Part shown: piece after piece, positions 10,501 to 25,500 of the stretch | Position numbering within the stretch: position 1 is the stretch's first letter | How the letters are laid out: each line of letters begins with the position of its first letter | Source: Parelaphostrongylus tenuis | Taxonomy: Eukaryota > Nematoda > Chromadorea > Rhabditida > Metastrongylidae | DNA: 64,000 nucleotides | Assembly: GCA_019055375.1 (NCBI GenBank) | Contig: JAHQIW010004619.1 | Coordinates: 310,001-374,000, forward strand | Direction: 5' to 3' | Position numbers and translations under genes: made by a program | The notes under the pieces: generated by a model | What the model was told of the DNA's origin: nothing | What the model saw: the letters and a program-made list of their open reading frames with translations, nothing else | Database searches by the model: none

Positions 10501-13500
10501 GTCACGCTAAGTAATCAATAGTATTTGATTGATACGATTTAGACAGCATTATTGACCCTTAATAATTGGGAGACAAATTAATTATGACCAAATATTGTCT
10601 AAATTCTGTCAACACAGTAAGTAGAGGAATCACACTTCAAAATTCTTCAAATTCAAGGTAGGTGTATAGGGAACTTTATTCACAAAAAAGTTTTGTGCCT
10701 TTCTTGTCTATCATGTCAATAACGTTGAAGTTACAAACTGTGCAGAGCTTAGCTTCTCATCAGTTTGAGCCCGCATTGCATATATGAACTGCATGCTCTC
10801 CTGGTCTCAAATCACCTTTCTCATCTACGACAACCTGTCGCAACTTTACAATACTGCGCATTCACCGATAACCACACTGTCTGCCTTCCAATGCCTGAGA
10901 TACATTGCTGTCTTGGAAGGGCGGCGAAGCCAGGCACACACGAGGGAGGGCCCCGAGCCCATCGGCCCTTTGTAACACTCCGGCTGGACGCGGACGACCC
11001 TCACTAGGAATCCGCACCATGGAAGCTGCTTTGCCTCCTAAAGTTTCTCACGTGATCATACTGATGAGATACTCCTCACGAAATTGCAGCGCATAGGCTT
11101 TTGCTTCTTTTTTCCAATGATATTAATTCCCTCGCACATACCATGTGGCGCTATTTTTATTTTTGAAGCTTCCTATTAGTCATCCTGTGGCATATTGCGT
11201 TTCTGATTCCACCGTTACCATGCCACTGATTGGAAATCGCATTGATACTCTACAGCTTTTAACTCACTGGTGATAACTGAACCACTTTGGTCTAAAGATA
11301 GCTATGGCGTCTGTTATTTTACTCTCTTGCAGTCGCTATTTCGTTATTGTCGTTCTATGGTAGCGAATAATTTGTGTTTAAATGTTTGATTATCCAAGTT
11401 TGGAGTAAAATGCTATTTTTATAATCGCTAGATAGTCATGTGGCACTAGATCAACTGAAGTAGCCCTGCAATGCGCATCAGGTATCCGCTTTCGCATAGA
11501 TATGCTTACATATATTAGGCAAATACTGCTGCTGCAAATTCTTTTACACTGCAAAGTGTTATATGAAGAAATACAGTTCTGCCTCAGTAACAATTTGCCG
11601 TCTTATAGTGATTACGTAGTGTTTTTAAGTGGTGCGGCACAACCTTTAGCAGCAGTCCACCCTTTAGCAAAGTAGCTCAGGCTTGATATGAGTTTAACAT
11701 TTATTCATTCGGAGTTCAATTATGTTGCTAAGCTTCAGGAATACTTTTGCGAAAAAGGACTTGATTATTCGTGGTTACCTGATCGTTAGTAAAGCTAGGA
11801 GGAAACTATCACGCTGAAACTGCGAATAACTTAATGACATTTGAACCGATGAAGCAGGTATATTGCGCAAATCTAGGCAAGAAGATCACCTTATTCTCTA
11901 TGCAACGTATCGCTGACTATCTGGCTAATGTGCAATGAGGTGCAATTAGAGTAACGACGTGTCACTCAAGAAGAGGTTAATGTTTGTAACACCAGTGTTC
12001 GATCTCTGCTTAATAAATACGGAAAAGAAATCAAGATTATAACACGACGTTAGCAATTGCCTAGAAGTTTCAGCTTTCTGCTCGAAGTCTAGCAGAATTA
12101 TTCGAGGCAAAACACTATTCACACTAACTTCAGCGGATTTTCAGACCCATTCTGCCATCTTCTCTAACATCCAGTGCACATGAAACAGACTCTCCGTAAG
12201 TGATAGTACACTCCCGAAAAGTGAAAGTTGGAAAAACGAGTCGAACCTGTGGAGCAACGGTCACATTGTTTCTATTTATAATGACAGGAGCCGCGGTTGT
12301 CCATGTTGTGACACTCTAAAAACAAAAAAAAAATTATCATCCTTATAGTGTAATATTGGAGTTTCACATCCTTAGTCTCACACAAGACACACAAAATCAA
12401 AAACACATTGAAAATATTTTAGTACAGCTCATTCAATAAATCTTTCTAACAAAGAAATCCAAAGACTGCACTGTATCAAAGTTAAAAAACCTTTTAAGCA
12501 ACATTGAAGCAGTGAAATATCAAAGAATTGAATCCAAGGAATTGAGAATAAACTTCACGTAAATCACGTAGAAAATTGGATTGAGTGAACCAATCTGGAT
12601 CAGGAAAGCATGTTAGCAGCTTTTCACGCAAGATTTTTCTTGTATCATCATTCAGAAAAATGATGATTGCCAATTGGAATGTAAGAACTGCATTAAATTT
12701 ATGAGATTTCTCGATTCAGCAATCAAAAGTTGCCGAGAATTTATCTGTTCAAATTACCTGATAATAGTGTAATACGATCTGTATCTCTAATTGTTAGCAT
12801 TCATGATTATTAATATTATTCAACAAGATGTATTTTTTCAATAAATTGAAAAGCATTCTTATTTTGTATGGCATATACAGCAAAAAATTTGAAAAAAAAC
12901 AGTATCAATGACGTTAAATGCACGGTATGCATATTGATCGCTGACGATCACAAACAGATACCCGGTATTCCTTACGCGCAACGACAGGTAGGAGTACATA
13001 AGCTGTCGAAAACCAGGTCTCGACAATTATAGAGCTTACCGATGTTGTACATCTTCCCGCAACACAGGCGCCATTGTAACACGGATTTTCGCCTCGAAAG
13101 TATCCATCACATGCCGCTCCTGCGCGGATTTTCGCGGAGCATCTTGGCTGACCATGTGATTGGTCGCAAAATAAGTACCTGAAATAGCTTTCATAAAATT
13201 AATAAATACTTTTTACAAAACTATCTCTCAAAGGTATCATCCCACTAGTGAGCAATTTGATTACATCCTCATAATAACTGTAGGACGAACTCTTCCACAT
13301 TTAATAATGACGCAGAGAAAATTCTCACCAGTGCACAACAATTAGCAGTAATTGCAAATATGGTATTATTCCATGAGAGATGAAGTTAGGCACTCCGAAA
13401 AACGAAAAAAAAGCGACTACAGTTTTCATGAGCGTGGAGAAAATTGCAGGGCTTAACAAGAACTGTCGATAAGCAAACGTTCATAACGTATTGCTTGAAA

Positions 13501-16500
13501 ATTTCCAATGTATTTTTTGTTCCATGCTAAAATCAGATTCTTACTTAGATCCACAATCCGGTCGAGATTGAGTGCAGGTTGGACGTGGTGCGTACTCGTA
13601 AAGATTGTCGGTATATTTGTTTGATAAACCGTCAACGTTTCTAAAAGGACACAATAATCCCTTGTTTCTTTAGATTTATTGCGTGATATAAAAAATATGG
13701 TTGGAAACGTTTGATCTGGTTATCGAATTACATTTGATATCAGAAACTTTGCTGTTCTCTGAATGTTCTTGCTTTGAAGTCTGACTTTTCCTGTCTTCAG
13801 ATTTTTCTTAACTCATGTAACATGCGGCAAGTAACAGGCAAAAAAAAACTTTAATCACTCTCGTAAGTATAGCTTTGTTGACACAAACCAGAAAGAGAAC
13901 GCTCTCAACACATTGGCAACGACACTGCAAACCTGCGCGGCACGCGGCTACAATAACATTGTGGTAGTTCTCTAATGAAATGTGGATTTCTATCGTCGCC
14001 AGTAAAATTTTATCGCCACTAAAGGGAGAGCTATCTGTGACAGAAGCAATGGCGATGCTTTTTCCTAGAACCTCGAATCTTGAGGGGAAAGGCAGATACT
14101 CACTAAACGAACTCTGCTTGTAAAACGTTAGCTTTCCATTGGAGAAAGTGAGATAAAGGTCATTCCACAGTTCAAGATTAGTGGGGAATAGGCATTTCTC
14201 AACCTATTCAAAACCACAAACACATGGATGAAAAGGAAAGAAACGAAGTTGTACACGAGCTGGAAATACGTTTCCTTTCACAACAATGTGCTTTTCCCGT
14301 TGAAACATAGATGATTTCCGATACATGGACATTCTCATGACTATAACATTTTCTATAGAAGTTTCTTTTGCTTTATTTTAGCACTTAATCTAGATAACAT
14401 CTGTTTCGATTGCAAGGCGTGTTAATAAAGACTCCCGCCGCGCCGCGTCGTCGCACACGCCACGTGCTGTTTGAGCTAATAACAGCTCAGATAGTTGTCA
14501 ACGTGTCAGATTTAGAATAGTGATCAAACATCAAAAACCAAAGATATCGAGTACGGAATGTCCATTGTTTTTGATGAGACTTACGACATCTTCTTGGGAA
14601 AACCGAAGGTCACTCAAAAACATTGTTGGCACCACTCTTTGCCGCTTATGCGATAGAGGTTTATGCGTCTTCACTGTACCTGGGGCTTGGAAACATTTCC
14701 AGTTTGGCTATTACGCTAAAATTAACCGGAAGGAAATTGGCATTTTATTCCCACGAAATGACATATTGCATTATAAAGGTGTTTTATGTCGTATTGAAAA
14801 GACCTGAACGAGTTCTTCCCAGTTTCTGAGCAAGTGAAACACGGCCAAGACATCCTCTCTGTGCTATTCGACTTCACAAATAAAACTCAATATGTTACCA
14901 TTACTTAGTTGCGTCAAGAAAATCCAATGTGAGTCTGTTCTCATGCTTTGAAAGTCTGCTAACTCGCCTCATTGGTGGGAATGGGTTCATTTTAGCAGCT
15001 GCGAAATGCTGAGGACTGGCGCATAGTTGGTTATCCGGTGGGTAGACTGTTTCACGCTCGGCTCGAGTCTAAAATTATACATAAGCATGATCAAAGCAAC
15101 TCTGTGTACAACAAGATAGGTTTATAACCTGGCTGTTTTGAGAGTGGTTAAGAAAGCTGACTATTTTTTTATTTTTATGTTTCACGATCGTCTTTCACGT
15201 CTAATGTATGGATACCTGAGTTGATCGTATCGCTTCCTAACCCCCCTCATCCAGAAAGTCTATAGATTTTACGAGTGTCGCGGCTGCATTCACAGCTTTT
15301 TACAATCTTTGTGAGTGCTGTCAAGTGGTGGTCGGGTCGCTTCCTCTTGCAGTCATGCTATGGCGAGGCAAAACCGTTCCTATTTTCATTGTAGGGAGTG
15401 AAGATTATGATAAAGTAGAATTATTTCAAGCAAAATAAGGTAGAATGGAGAAAGAATAGTAGAAATTGTGTGTGTAGATAGTTCATCACATCATTTTTTT
15501 GGCACTAATATTCTTTATGATTCTTTATGTAGGCATCCGGTCATCGTTGATGGTTGTAGAACACCAAAATGTTGTGCCACATCAAGAGCGAGGTCTGATT
15601 TCACCTCTAGGAGGATCCTTCAGTCGTGACATCAATATATGGAGCACAGCCAGTGGTAAACTAGTGCCAAGAATCAACTTTGTCCACTTAAGGGTAAGGG
15701 TGTAAGCCATCCTTCGTCCATTAGGCAGACTAAAAGTGATGACAACTGGAAAACTCCAGTGTGGCCATATTGAAATGTTACCCAAAAAATATCTTGCTCA
15801 ACTTGTTTAATGAAAAAATCCTCCAGAAAAGGGCTATTCAAATATGAGCAAGGTGATATTCTGGTATTCCAACTTTAGACGAGCATATCTCATTACATAA
15901 GAGCGCGTGTGGCGCAGTTATTAGAGTTGCTCTGCGTCGCACAAAAGGTCAATAGTTCAATCTCGCGTCTTATGGTTCACGAAGCCATCCATTTTTTCGG
16001 GTGTCAGTAATTTGGCACCGGACTGGTCTTAGGCTTGTCCGCGAGAATAAACAGCACTGATTTGATCCAGCGGGAGGCCACCGCGCGTCATTGTAAAGGC
16101 TTGATATGCATTTGATCACCTCGAGCGATGTTAAAAATTGAAGACGAATGCATGATGCATTCCTCAGGAATTGATCAACGCCAAGAGCTTTGTCCTTCAT
16201 CCTTTTTATCTCACTTCATATTGAGCTATATTAATATGAATCGATTCGAGTTAAACAAAGCAACAAGTGTTAAAATTTTCTCAATGAAACATGTAATATC
16301 AGTCTGGAGTTAAAAGAAGTTGAAAAAGGAAACGTCATTCACAACAAAGAGTAGGATCTGCACGCTGCACGTCTGATTGCACAAAGATATCTTTTTTTTT
16401 CCTCTTTTTTTGTCGAAGCTCATATCTCAAAGAGATAAATGGTAGTTTTCTATTGTTTCAAATATGCTAAAACCAATAAAAATATTCAAAGTCGAAATCA

Positions 16501-19500
16501 AATGTCATATAAAGTATACATGCCCCTTTCATACTATAATAACCTCTCGAAACTTTTTCTTAACGATGCCCACATATCGCTTTAACAAAACAACTAATAT
16601 TCTTCTGTATGTAATATGAAAAAGTCTCCAACCTGTCGTTGTTGTCGCCATAGTTCCCAAATCATATCGATAAAGGAATGATGCATGTAGAACAGTGGAT
16701 CGTTCGCCGATGTGGATGTATCGAACATGTCACCGCCGACGAAAATGTGCACACTACCATGGGTGTACTCCAAACAGTTGTAATCAGTTCGATAAGGGCA
16801 CCCCTGCAATTCAATTTTACAACTCGTAAGACTGATTTTTTTTCAAAATCAGAACAATTATTCATATCGCTATCATGTTCAGCTGTTAATATTACTGACA
16901 GCGCGACGTTAACGATATGCGTTTACCACTGTATGTCAGCGAAGAAACATTCGGAGGCAATGCTCGGCTGATTGATAGGTTCATTGACGTTACAGAATCG
17001 TTCTGTGAAATGCAGTAGAATTTTTGCAGTTATCTAAAGATGTTTGCTACCACTCCAAGCTACTCTCTAACCTCAGTAAGTCTTTGGAGCTTTAAACCCT
17101 GGTCCTTGACACAACAATCTAAATTTGAAAGAAAACACACTTCTAGTCGCTTTTCTTCAATATAGACTTGACTACATTTTTGTTTATAGGTCAAGGTTGG
17201 CAGCAGACTTTGCTTAGATTACGATTCGACTTCATCTTCTTTGGAGCCGAATTGATGCGAGTCATGTCTCCAGAAAATCTTGCTTTTGGTGTGATTCTTC
17301 ATGATCGCACTGAGTTGAAACCTGTTTCAATGAAGTAATCTTATTTGTAAAAGTTCCTTCATACAGAAGTGGATAAGATGTTATTCGATGTAGTGAGGAT
17401 TGCTGAAAATTTTATGGCAATGCTCCGAGGAATTTCTCGCTGTTATCTTGATTCCATATCGAAAGAATGAATGGCTGCCAATCTATTAGACTCAGTCGCG
17501 CTTTGAAGAATGCAAAGATGTTTATAACAAGACTACAGAGAGATAGGTCAACCGATTAAGCCGGTTGGTTGTCTGATCAGTCGGCGAACTTAGCTAAAGT
17601 AAATACCCCCATAAGCGCAACAGGATCTAAAGATACAATGAAGGGAATTTTCAATAAAAGTTGTTAACCTCACCCAGGGCCGTAAAACCTCGGCACGTGA
17701 GATTCCCCGAACCACTCTTGATAAAATTACGAATCCAGACATGAACCGCAAAAAGGAGTGCGTCACTGTCACTCGCAATCCGGTACAATATAAGAGACTG
17801 GTGTTTTGATATGAGAGATGCATTGGCAGACTATGTGAATTCTGTACGGTAGGTCTTTGAAAAAATTGTTAAGCAGAGAAGTTATGAAAAGCGTTGAGTG
17901 TGTGGGCAATTGCTTTGCTAACAGTGCGATCAATCTTAAGGTCCAACGATTTTTTGCCGAGGTTATGGAGGTATCTATGTGACTAGATGTAGATAATCCC
18001 AACTTTCAGTCTTTGAAGAAGGCGAAATCAGCCAAACATCAGCTGATCAAAATATTTTTAGTGCATATCCGTTAGCCAAGCGCCAACTCGCCTCTTGTAA
18101 GAATGTATTTCTTAGCGTTTTTTGATGCTCATTCATAATCATTCATGCTCATGCTTTTCATGCTTTTTTAATGCTCATTCATAATATTCGATAGCACAAA
18201 TCAAAGCAATTTGGATGGTCTATCTTATCTTCAATATGCCTTCTTTTTTGCGGAGAGAGCAAATACAATATTTTGCTTTGCATTGAATGATTGATTCCTC
18301 GCTGAACAGAGCTTATCTCTTCTAGTCTTAAACAGAAAACGACAGATTAAATTTCAAGAATTCTAACACTCTTTTTGTTTCTTAAACAGACTTCTTGGTG
18401 GTTCATAACAACCAAAAGAAAACTGGGTTTCGCACTCGATGCTTTTAGATTGATACGAGGCAAATATTCAAAACTAAATGACTGGAATTCTCAAAATCTA
18501 AATTATCGATTAATTATTATAGCACCAAAGGAATTGTTTTGGTCAGCGAGAAATCTTTGAATGAGGAACAAAAATTGAATTTTTCATCTTTCAGCTCAAT
18601 AAAAAGGTCTTTTTTGGAGAGGAAATACACCACTAAAATCATTATGATCTAAACTATCGAATGGTTACTTGAGCATTAAGAACGACCGAAAAAAATTTTT
18701 TTCCAAGGCATAAAAGTGAGGAGCGAATAAAAAGGCGATCCAGTTTCGCGAAACCCAATCTTCTTTTGGCTGTTACAACATAATGCGTAGTCCGTTTCAA
18801 AAACAAAATAAATTATTGGAATTTTAACTGTACCATTGACTGATTGCCAAAACTCCCAAGAAAAAGCTTTGGTCTGTAAGGAATTTTCCAATGAGAAACA
18901 AAATGATATTTTTTTCTCTCTCAGCGAAAAAAGGCTTTTTCGAGGATGAGGTAGATCATATGAATTATTTTGATTTAGGCTATAGAATAATTACTCATTA
19001 GTCAAGAACTAGCACGAAATACATCATTTACAAGGGGTCGAAGTGGCGGTTGGCTGACGGATGTGTAACTTGATGGAGCTTAAGGGCTAAGATGTGGTTC
19101 CACAAAGAACAGCTTTTTGGCCGCAGTCAGTTCATGTGGCATGAACTTTGACTTCTTCCAAGCTTTACCCAGTTCATGCAGAATGTTGGCGATGGTCTTG
19201 AAGCAACTATTGAACTTTTCCACTAGCGTTCGACATGTCATTAAAAGACTTTCTTTGACCATCTCAACGACAGCTTGAGGATCAGCTTCCTGAAGACGGC
19301 TCAAGCGCGACTGATCCTCCAGACTGCTCTCTCCAAATCTGAACTTCCCGATCCATTTCCTGGCGTCATTTGTGCAGTCATAGCATTGTCCCGAGCTTGA
19401 TTAACCTTGCGCGCCGCTTCACTATCACTCTCCACCACGCGCCATTCGTCCGTGAGTAACAAGCGAATTTGTATCTAAGACAGCTCCATCTTAGAGCATG

Positions 19501-22500
19501 CATAGGCGAGTTACATTTCGAAATGTTTACAAGAAAATGCGCAACTAGTTGATACCAAAATAAAGTAAACTCACTGCAGAAATCGTACTGATAAACCAAA
19601 ACGGTACAAACATTTTACACAACCTATAATCATTGCAATCTCGTGTCTGGCTTATAAAGAAAAGACTATGAATTGTTGGAAGATGACGAGGTCGATAGAT
19701 AAATAGTCTGGAGTAAGAATGACTCAATTAAAATTTATTACAATCTCACGATGGCTTGTCAGTGACAAAAACAGGTATTGATCGTTTATAATGAGGTTGA
19801 TTTGAAGCTGGTTCAGTATCGACGGCTCCGTTTTCTGATATGAAAACATTCCACAATTGTCGTTGATTTGAAAACTTCTAAGCTTTGTCATAAGAAACTG
19901 CACTTTTTGGTGGCAAAAATTTTTGTTAAACCCAATTATGTAGAGTGGTGTGCAAAAAAATTGCGTCAGCCGAGATTTCAACCCAGATCTTAATCTTTTC
20001 GGAAGAATGTGCTAAACCGTTGCCCCACCGACGCTCGTTTCGCACTCCACTCTTTCTACGCTACAACGCGTTATCTGTCAACAGCCAACCGTCTACGGTG
20101 TGGCAGGGCAGTCATTATCGACATTAAACCCACTTCTTGTTGACAGATATTGGGTCCAATAATCAATCGAAAATCATTTTTATTTGACCGCCGATTGCGG
20201 TGTTATGATGTTAAGTTGAGCCCTTTACTAGCCTTTTCATCTGATTACTATTGTGAGAATAGATTATATTATCCACACACACCACTAACATTGCTATCTC
20301 ATTGAAATTTCTCGATTGCGAAAATTCAGAATCTATTAACAAAATCGAAGAACGTCTTGTCATACATGTGAGAGTAGTTGGATTGGTGCAATTTTCGCAT
20401 TAACCTTCGAACTTTGGAAGATGAGATATTTCATCAAGAATCAGTTTAATGCTACCTTAATTAAGTGGGGCTTTTGCAAAGAACTGAAGTTAACATGGAT
20501 GATGTCGAACTGATATTTGATGAAATAATACTTCTTGTGAGACCTTATTGTAATCCAATGACCTATATCTGACAGCCGTAGAAACCTGCCGTAACTACCT
20601 CGGCAAGGTTTGAAACATTTTCACAGACTATATGTCGTGGCTGCTTTCGTAAACCTTGTCATATTTCTAGGTAGATAACACTGGATTGAATTAGTGCCAC
20701 TTATCAGCGAATTTGACTCGGAATCTACCATCTGAGCACTCGAATGATTAATCTGGATAACCTTGAGCAAATTGATTTACGTATTGTGGATTCGTAGAAT
20801 CCCTTCGCTTTCAGAAGTATCCGGAATTGAATAACCAGTGAATAATAAATGAAAGATAGATGTATTTGAAATATAACACCTTTCTTGGAGCAGAAAACGC
20901 TAGCACTTGATCGATATCGCTCTGTTGCATTACATACTCGATTTCTTCCGGTTTCATCGGACTGCCTTTCGCACCAACTTCTCGTTTGATGTTCGCGTTT
21001 CCCTGAAATGATTGTCTTCATTTTAACAACCTAGCAGATTGTTGGAAGACAAAACGTTAATCTTTGATAAATTCTTTGTGGATACGCCATGCGTTCACAT
21101 ACTCGCAGGTCTTCAGAGCATCGCAGAAATGCTTATTTGGTTACAAATTCCACCTATTCTATTATTTTCTTAATCTGCTGATGAATCAAATGAATGCGTT
21201 TTTTGCGTCAATACACATTTGTAGAGTGCCAGGGCGTTAGTCGAATTCTCCGGGACGCGGCTTCGAACTAATAAGCATACCGTAGTGCTCCTGGAGCGGA
21301 ATTATTATGAGCGTTTTTCATTAAACACACAGTTGCTTGTTCAATCCTAAGCTTAAGGCTCACCAAGCTTTCCACTCCATTGTGGTCGGCAGCTACTATA
21401 AAAGGATGTTATCAATGACTCAATACATTCGTAGCCTAAGATAGCACGTTACTCAAGCCAAAAATGAATTTACTCATATCTGTCCATACTTAATGAAGTC
21501 AAGTGGTGGCGCATTTCCTTGCAATTGATCAATCATAAACGCCTCAACTTCATCTATTCTTTGTGTAGTGCAGTGCACCCACGTGTACATCTTTGGTCAT
21601 TGTTCTGAGTATTCTCTATAGAAGAACGATTCAATCAGCTAACGCCTACCTCAATAGTTCTCCACTGATGGAATGGTCCACTGTTCACAAACCCTTGTCT
21701 GTCTGTACTACCGCCCATGTCGGCACTGCAATGATGATCATCAGATAACTCTTGTAAATTCACTAACTCGGCTGGAAAGCAGTAATAATGCTGGAATTAA
21801 TACGAAGAAAAATAGCGACTTGATTTCACTTTGATAACAAATCAAATGCTTCCAAAATTGTTGATAATAAAAGGCAATTTTATATGAAAACAAAAATCAG
21901 AATATTTCTTGGGATTCATTTTGTCTGAGCCGTAAAATGTCTATTTAACGGGGTATTCGTAACAGGGGTATTCTTCAGCATAAATGATGCCTTTCTTCAT
22001 GGTAAATGCAGTCAGCATCTCACTACTGTCTCATTTTTTGGCACTTTATTGATTCCTCTTCACAATGCTTTCCACTGTGTGAAACCCAGTATTTCTAGCA
22101 ATCAATTCGTTTTCTCGTCTCCTTCTTGAGCGTCGTAAATTACTAAATGAGCACGTCTCCTTTAGAGTTTGAGGATAGCCTGGCTGTGGCTTTTCATAGG
22201 ACGTTCGTTGTTGGCTGTCGGAGAGTGTTAGAAGGGCGGGGTTCAGCCCACACGTGTCGCGACGAACACCACAACCAGTCGGCCACGCCACGTATTCACG
22301 TCGCGGGAAAGTTCGCGCTGATTTTATTAAAAATTTCGCAAATGCTAAGCTCTTCAAACGGTATGACAATCATCTGAGTTTAAAAGAATTACTCTCATTT
22401 TCTTATCATTAGAAGGCTGCCTTATCTTATTTATTTCAAAACGTCGCATAGGATACAAAAAAGATATAGGACCTTTTTATAATTTTGAAAGCTATATCCC

Positions 22501-25500
22501 ATAAGGGCGCCGCGGCCGAGTGGTTGTTATGCTCGCAACGGCGCGAGTAGGGCCGAACCCCGCTCCCAACACTCACCGGCAATCAGCAACAAACGCCCTG
22601 TGCAATGCCACAGTCAGGCTATTCTTGAGATTGTAAAAAGACGTGTTCAACCAGTGCCTTACAACTTTCAAGAAAAAGAAAGAAAAACGAATCGAATGCT
22701 GGAAGTCTTGAGATGCAAAGAGTAAGGAAAAAGCACACTGTGAAGACGGATCAAACACAATGATAAGGTAAAACTGTCGAATAAATGAAGGGGAAGGATA
22801 CAGAACGTGGTCATGAAAGACGTAAACGACTATGGAAGGATAGACAATCGAATGTTTTCAATGATCGATCGCACAAATCAGCCAAATCGGCAATCCCAAA
22901 ACTCTCTTATGAATTTAGCTGTATTTACTAATTAAATCTTATTTGAAGTTCACCATCTTCATGTTTGACCGTCGCTCGTGCCATATTAGTATGAAGTGCT
23001 GTTTGATTGCGATACAAAAGACGAATTTGATTGAGTGCACGCACAAATGAATATAGAAAAAACAGTTTGAAAGATCACTTGAAAAAGTAGAAAAATTGTA
23101 GGCAAAACAACTGACGAGAACAAAACCGAATCGGCTGGGCGAGTTAGAGCATTTTCAAGAGTCGAATCCCAGTATGGAAGCGACAGAGTGGGATCAACTT
23201 GGCGAATTGCAAATTCAAACCTGTAATTTGTTGATGAAATACCTTTTTTACATTTTGGTAGATAATTTTGCACACAGTGGCACTATGGTTAAGCAAAGAG
23301 TTAAATGACTAATTTAATGAAACATTTATCTATATAGTTATTTTTCTTCAATATTCTTTCTATTGTTGCTAACGTTTTTTGATAATATCAAAAATCCGAA
23401 TTTTACTTATTATCAAGTTACTCTGAGACTTTGAGCGGGGTCTATAAAAGCAGTCGAATGAAGAGCTATGATTCATTTTACCGGCCACGGGCTCGACTGT
23501 TGGCCACTGCAATATCGAAGGATTACCACCTGACTTGCAATGATTTGTTATTCGGCGTTGACTCCTTGATAAGTGATGGTGTATGCCCAAGGAGTCGGCT
23601 CACCCGGAAGACACTGCGCCACTAATAAGCCTGTAACGGTAAAAGGGCCCATCTATTACTGCATAAGTACCCTATCAGACTAAATCGAAACATGTGATTA
23701 TCAAATTACTTTGCTTTTGCGAACTATTTTGATGAGTGGATACTAGGCTGCTTAAACATATTTCTGGTTTATCTTACTAACTTTCAGAGGACATCTATTG
23801 TTTAGAGCTGTTTTCGTTCATTAAGAAATAACACCAGCCGCATGCTGTTCAGATAAGATAATCAAGGAAAACATATGAACGATTTACAAATGACGAAGAG
23901 CTCACTGACTACTGCTGTTGTCATTAAGCTGTCACCGAGATAGCAAGTTTTGGCAAATCATAACAATTATAGATTCCTTCTTTCCCTTGTCATCCGACAT
24001 TTCGGGAAAACCAAGCCGTATGTGACCACGAATAGGACATACAACTCGATTTGATATTCGAGAAGTTCTTAGGAACACTTCGTAAGACCGGTTTTCAAAC
24101 AATGTCGGCTTTGATGAGGAAGTTCTTTTAAGTTCAGCAGCTATCCCTTGAGAGAAAAAGTTCTATGAAAATAGAGTGCAACCAGTATTACTTTTAAGAA
24201 AAAAAAAGGGCATATTACTAGCCAAACGTTCGATATCGGTAATCAAAAGTTGTCAATGCTTGGAACATTTGTACCAATTTACAGCCTCCAGTCAGCTCGT
24301 CAGCAATAGTTCGTAAGAATGGGAAAGAAACCTCTTCTCCTCAGACGTCGTAAACGCGATATGGTATCATCGTGTTAACTTACTCTAGGTAGCTACCATA
24401 TTCTCGCGCGCAGTGAAATTTAGTGGGTAGATAGGGTAGTGGTTAGCGCTGCACACCGAAAGAGTACATGTCAAAGAGAAATGTGTTTTTCTCTCTTGGC
24501 GTTCTTCAGCAGTCCATATGGAAATGCCTTAGCACGCCAAACCCTCCAAAGAGAGTCGATTCTATCAAAATCATATGATATAGGCATAACAAAATCCTTA
24601 AGAAGCGGTCAAATGATAGCAAAATGTCCGACAATCTTTGTTGAAGATAATTGTGACAAAACGAATTGAAAGCAAGATGTAGGAGTCGCATGGTGGATGT
24701 AATGACGATTCATGTATGTAGTTGGTTAAGAAATAAATAGGAACAACTAAATGTGAAATTTCGCCAACCTTTTCATAAATTCACGATGCCATGGCAAAAA
24801 GGCAGGACCAGAATGAGCACCTCCCGTTACCGTTGACTGCGTATGCAACTTGGAGATTCGGTCATACTCGCCATTCTGCAATGAAACGTTGTTACACAAG
24901 CATTGACCGTTAGCGATAACGAGATTGCTTTCTAGTCCACTTTTGAAATGGCAGGATATGGAGGTATAACGTTCGACGTTGGCTGAACCCAAGGAAATTT
25001 GCAAGGAAAGCGGTACTAACTATAGCATCGTAGAGGTGACTGAGTTTTAGCTTGACTCATACTCTGACTTTCTGTTGAGAGCTAAGATGTTACAGGTAAG
25101 TTTCTCGATCTTTGGAGAGCAATATGCACGTCAGAACGCAGAGTAATTAGTGGACTATCACATTTTTGCACAAAAAACGATCTAATCTGGCGAAAAAGTC
25201 CTTGAGTTACATCGAGAAGAGATAGATTGGTCATGAAAAAAGCAGAAGGCAAATTAGTCAATCATTCGATTGCCACCGATGAATCCAACCACCGTTGCAC
25301 AGTATTCCGAAGAAATATCTCTATAGGCAGCGATCCCATAGAATTGAATTCTGAACTCGCACTCTGTCCAGGAAGCATGAGTTGAACAGATTCCAGGTGA
25401 TATTTCATAGCTTCACATATGATTTTCTCAGCAGAAGTACCCTTGACTGCTAAACATCCACGCGTGCTTTCGAAGTCCACTTTCTGATGGAATTTTCTCA

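Noticed and set aside
11054..11082. Hammerhead-like string CUGAUGAG...CGAAA on the plus strand
   Set aside because: The 12 nt between CUGAUGA and GAAA cannot form stem II beyond one pair, stem III needs a bulge, and there is no stem I partner.
14960..14968. GT donor (CGA|GTTAGC) for tyrosinase exon 10
   Set aside because: It changes phase so that exon 11 reads AAA CGT TGA. The GC donor four bases upstream fits the phase and the family sequence.
15899..15965. Functional tRNA gene
   Set aside because: A and B boxes are present but the sequence is the head of a SINE-like family with several copies here.
22046..22369. 107-codon minus-strand open frame
   Set aside because: It lies within a tRNA-headed family B repeat; similar frames appear in other B copies and are interrupted. 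Not a gene.
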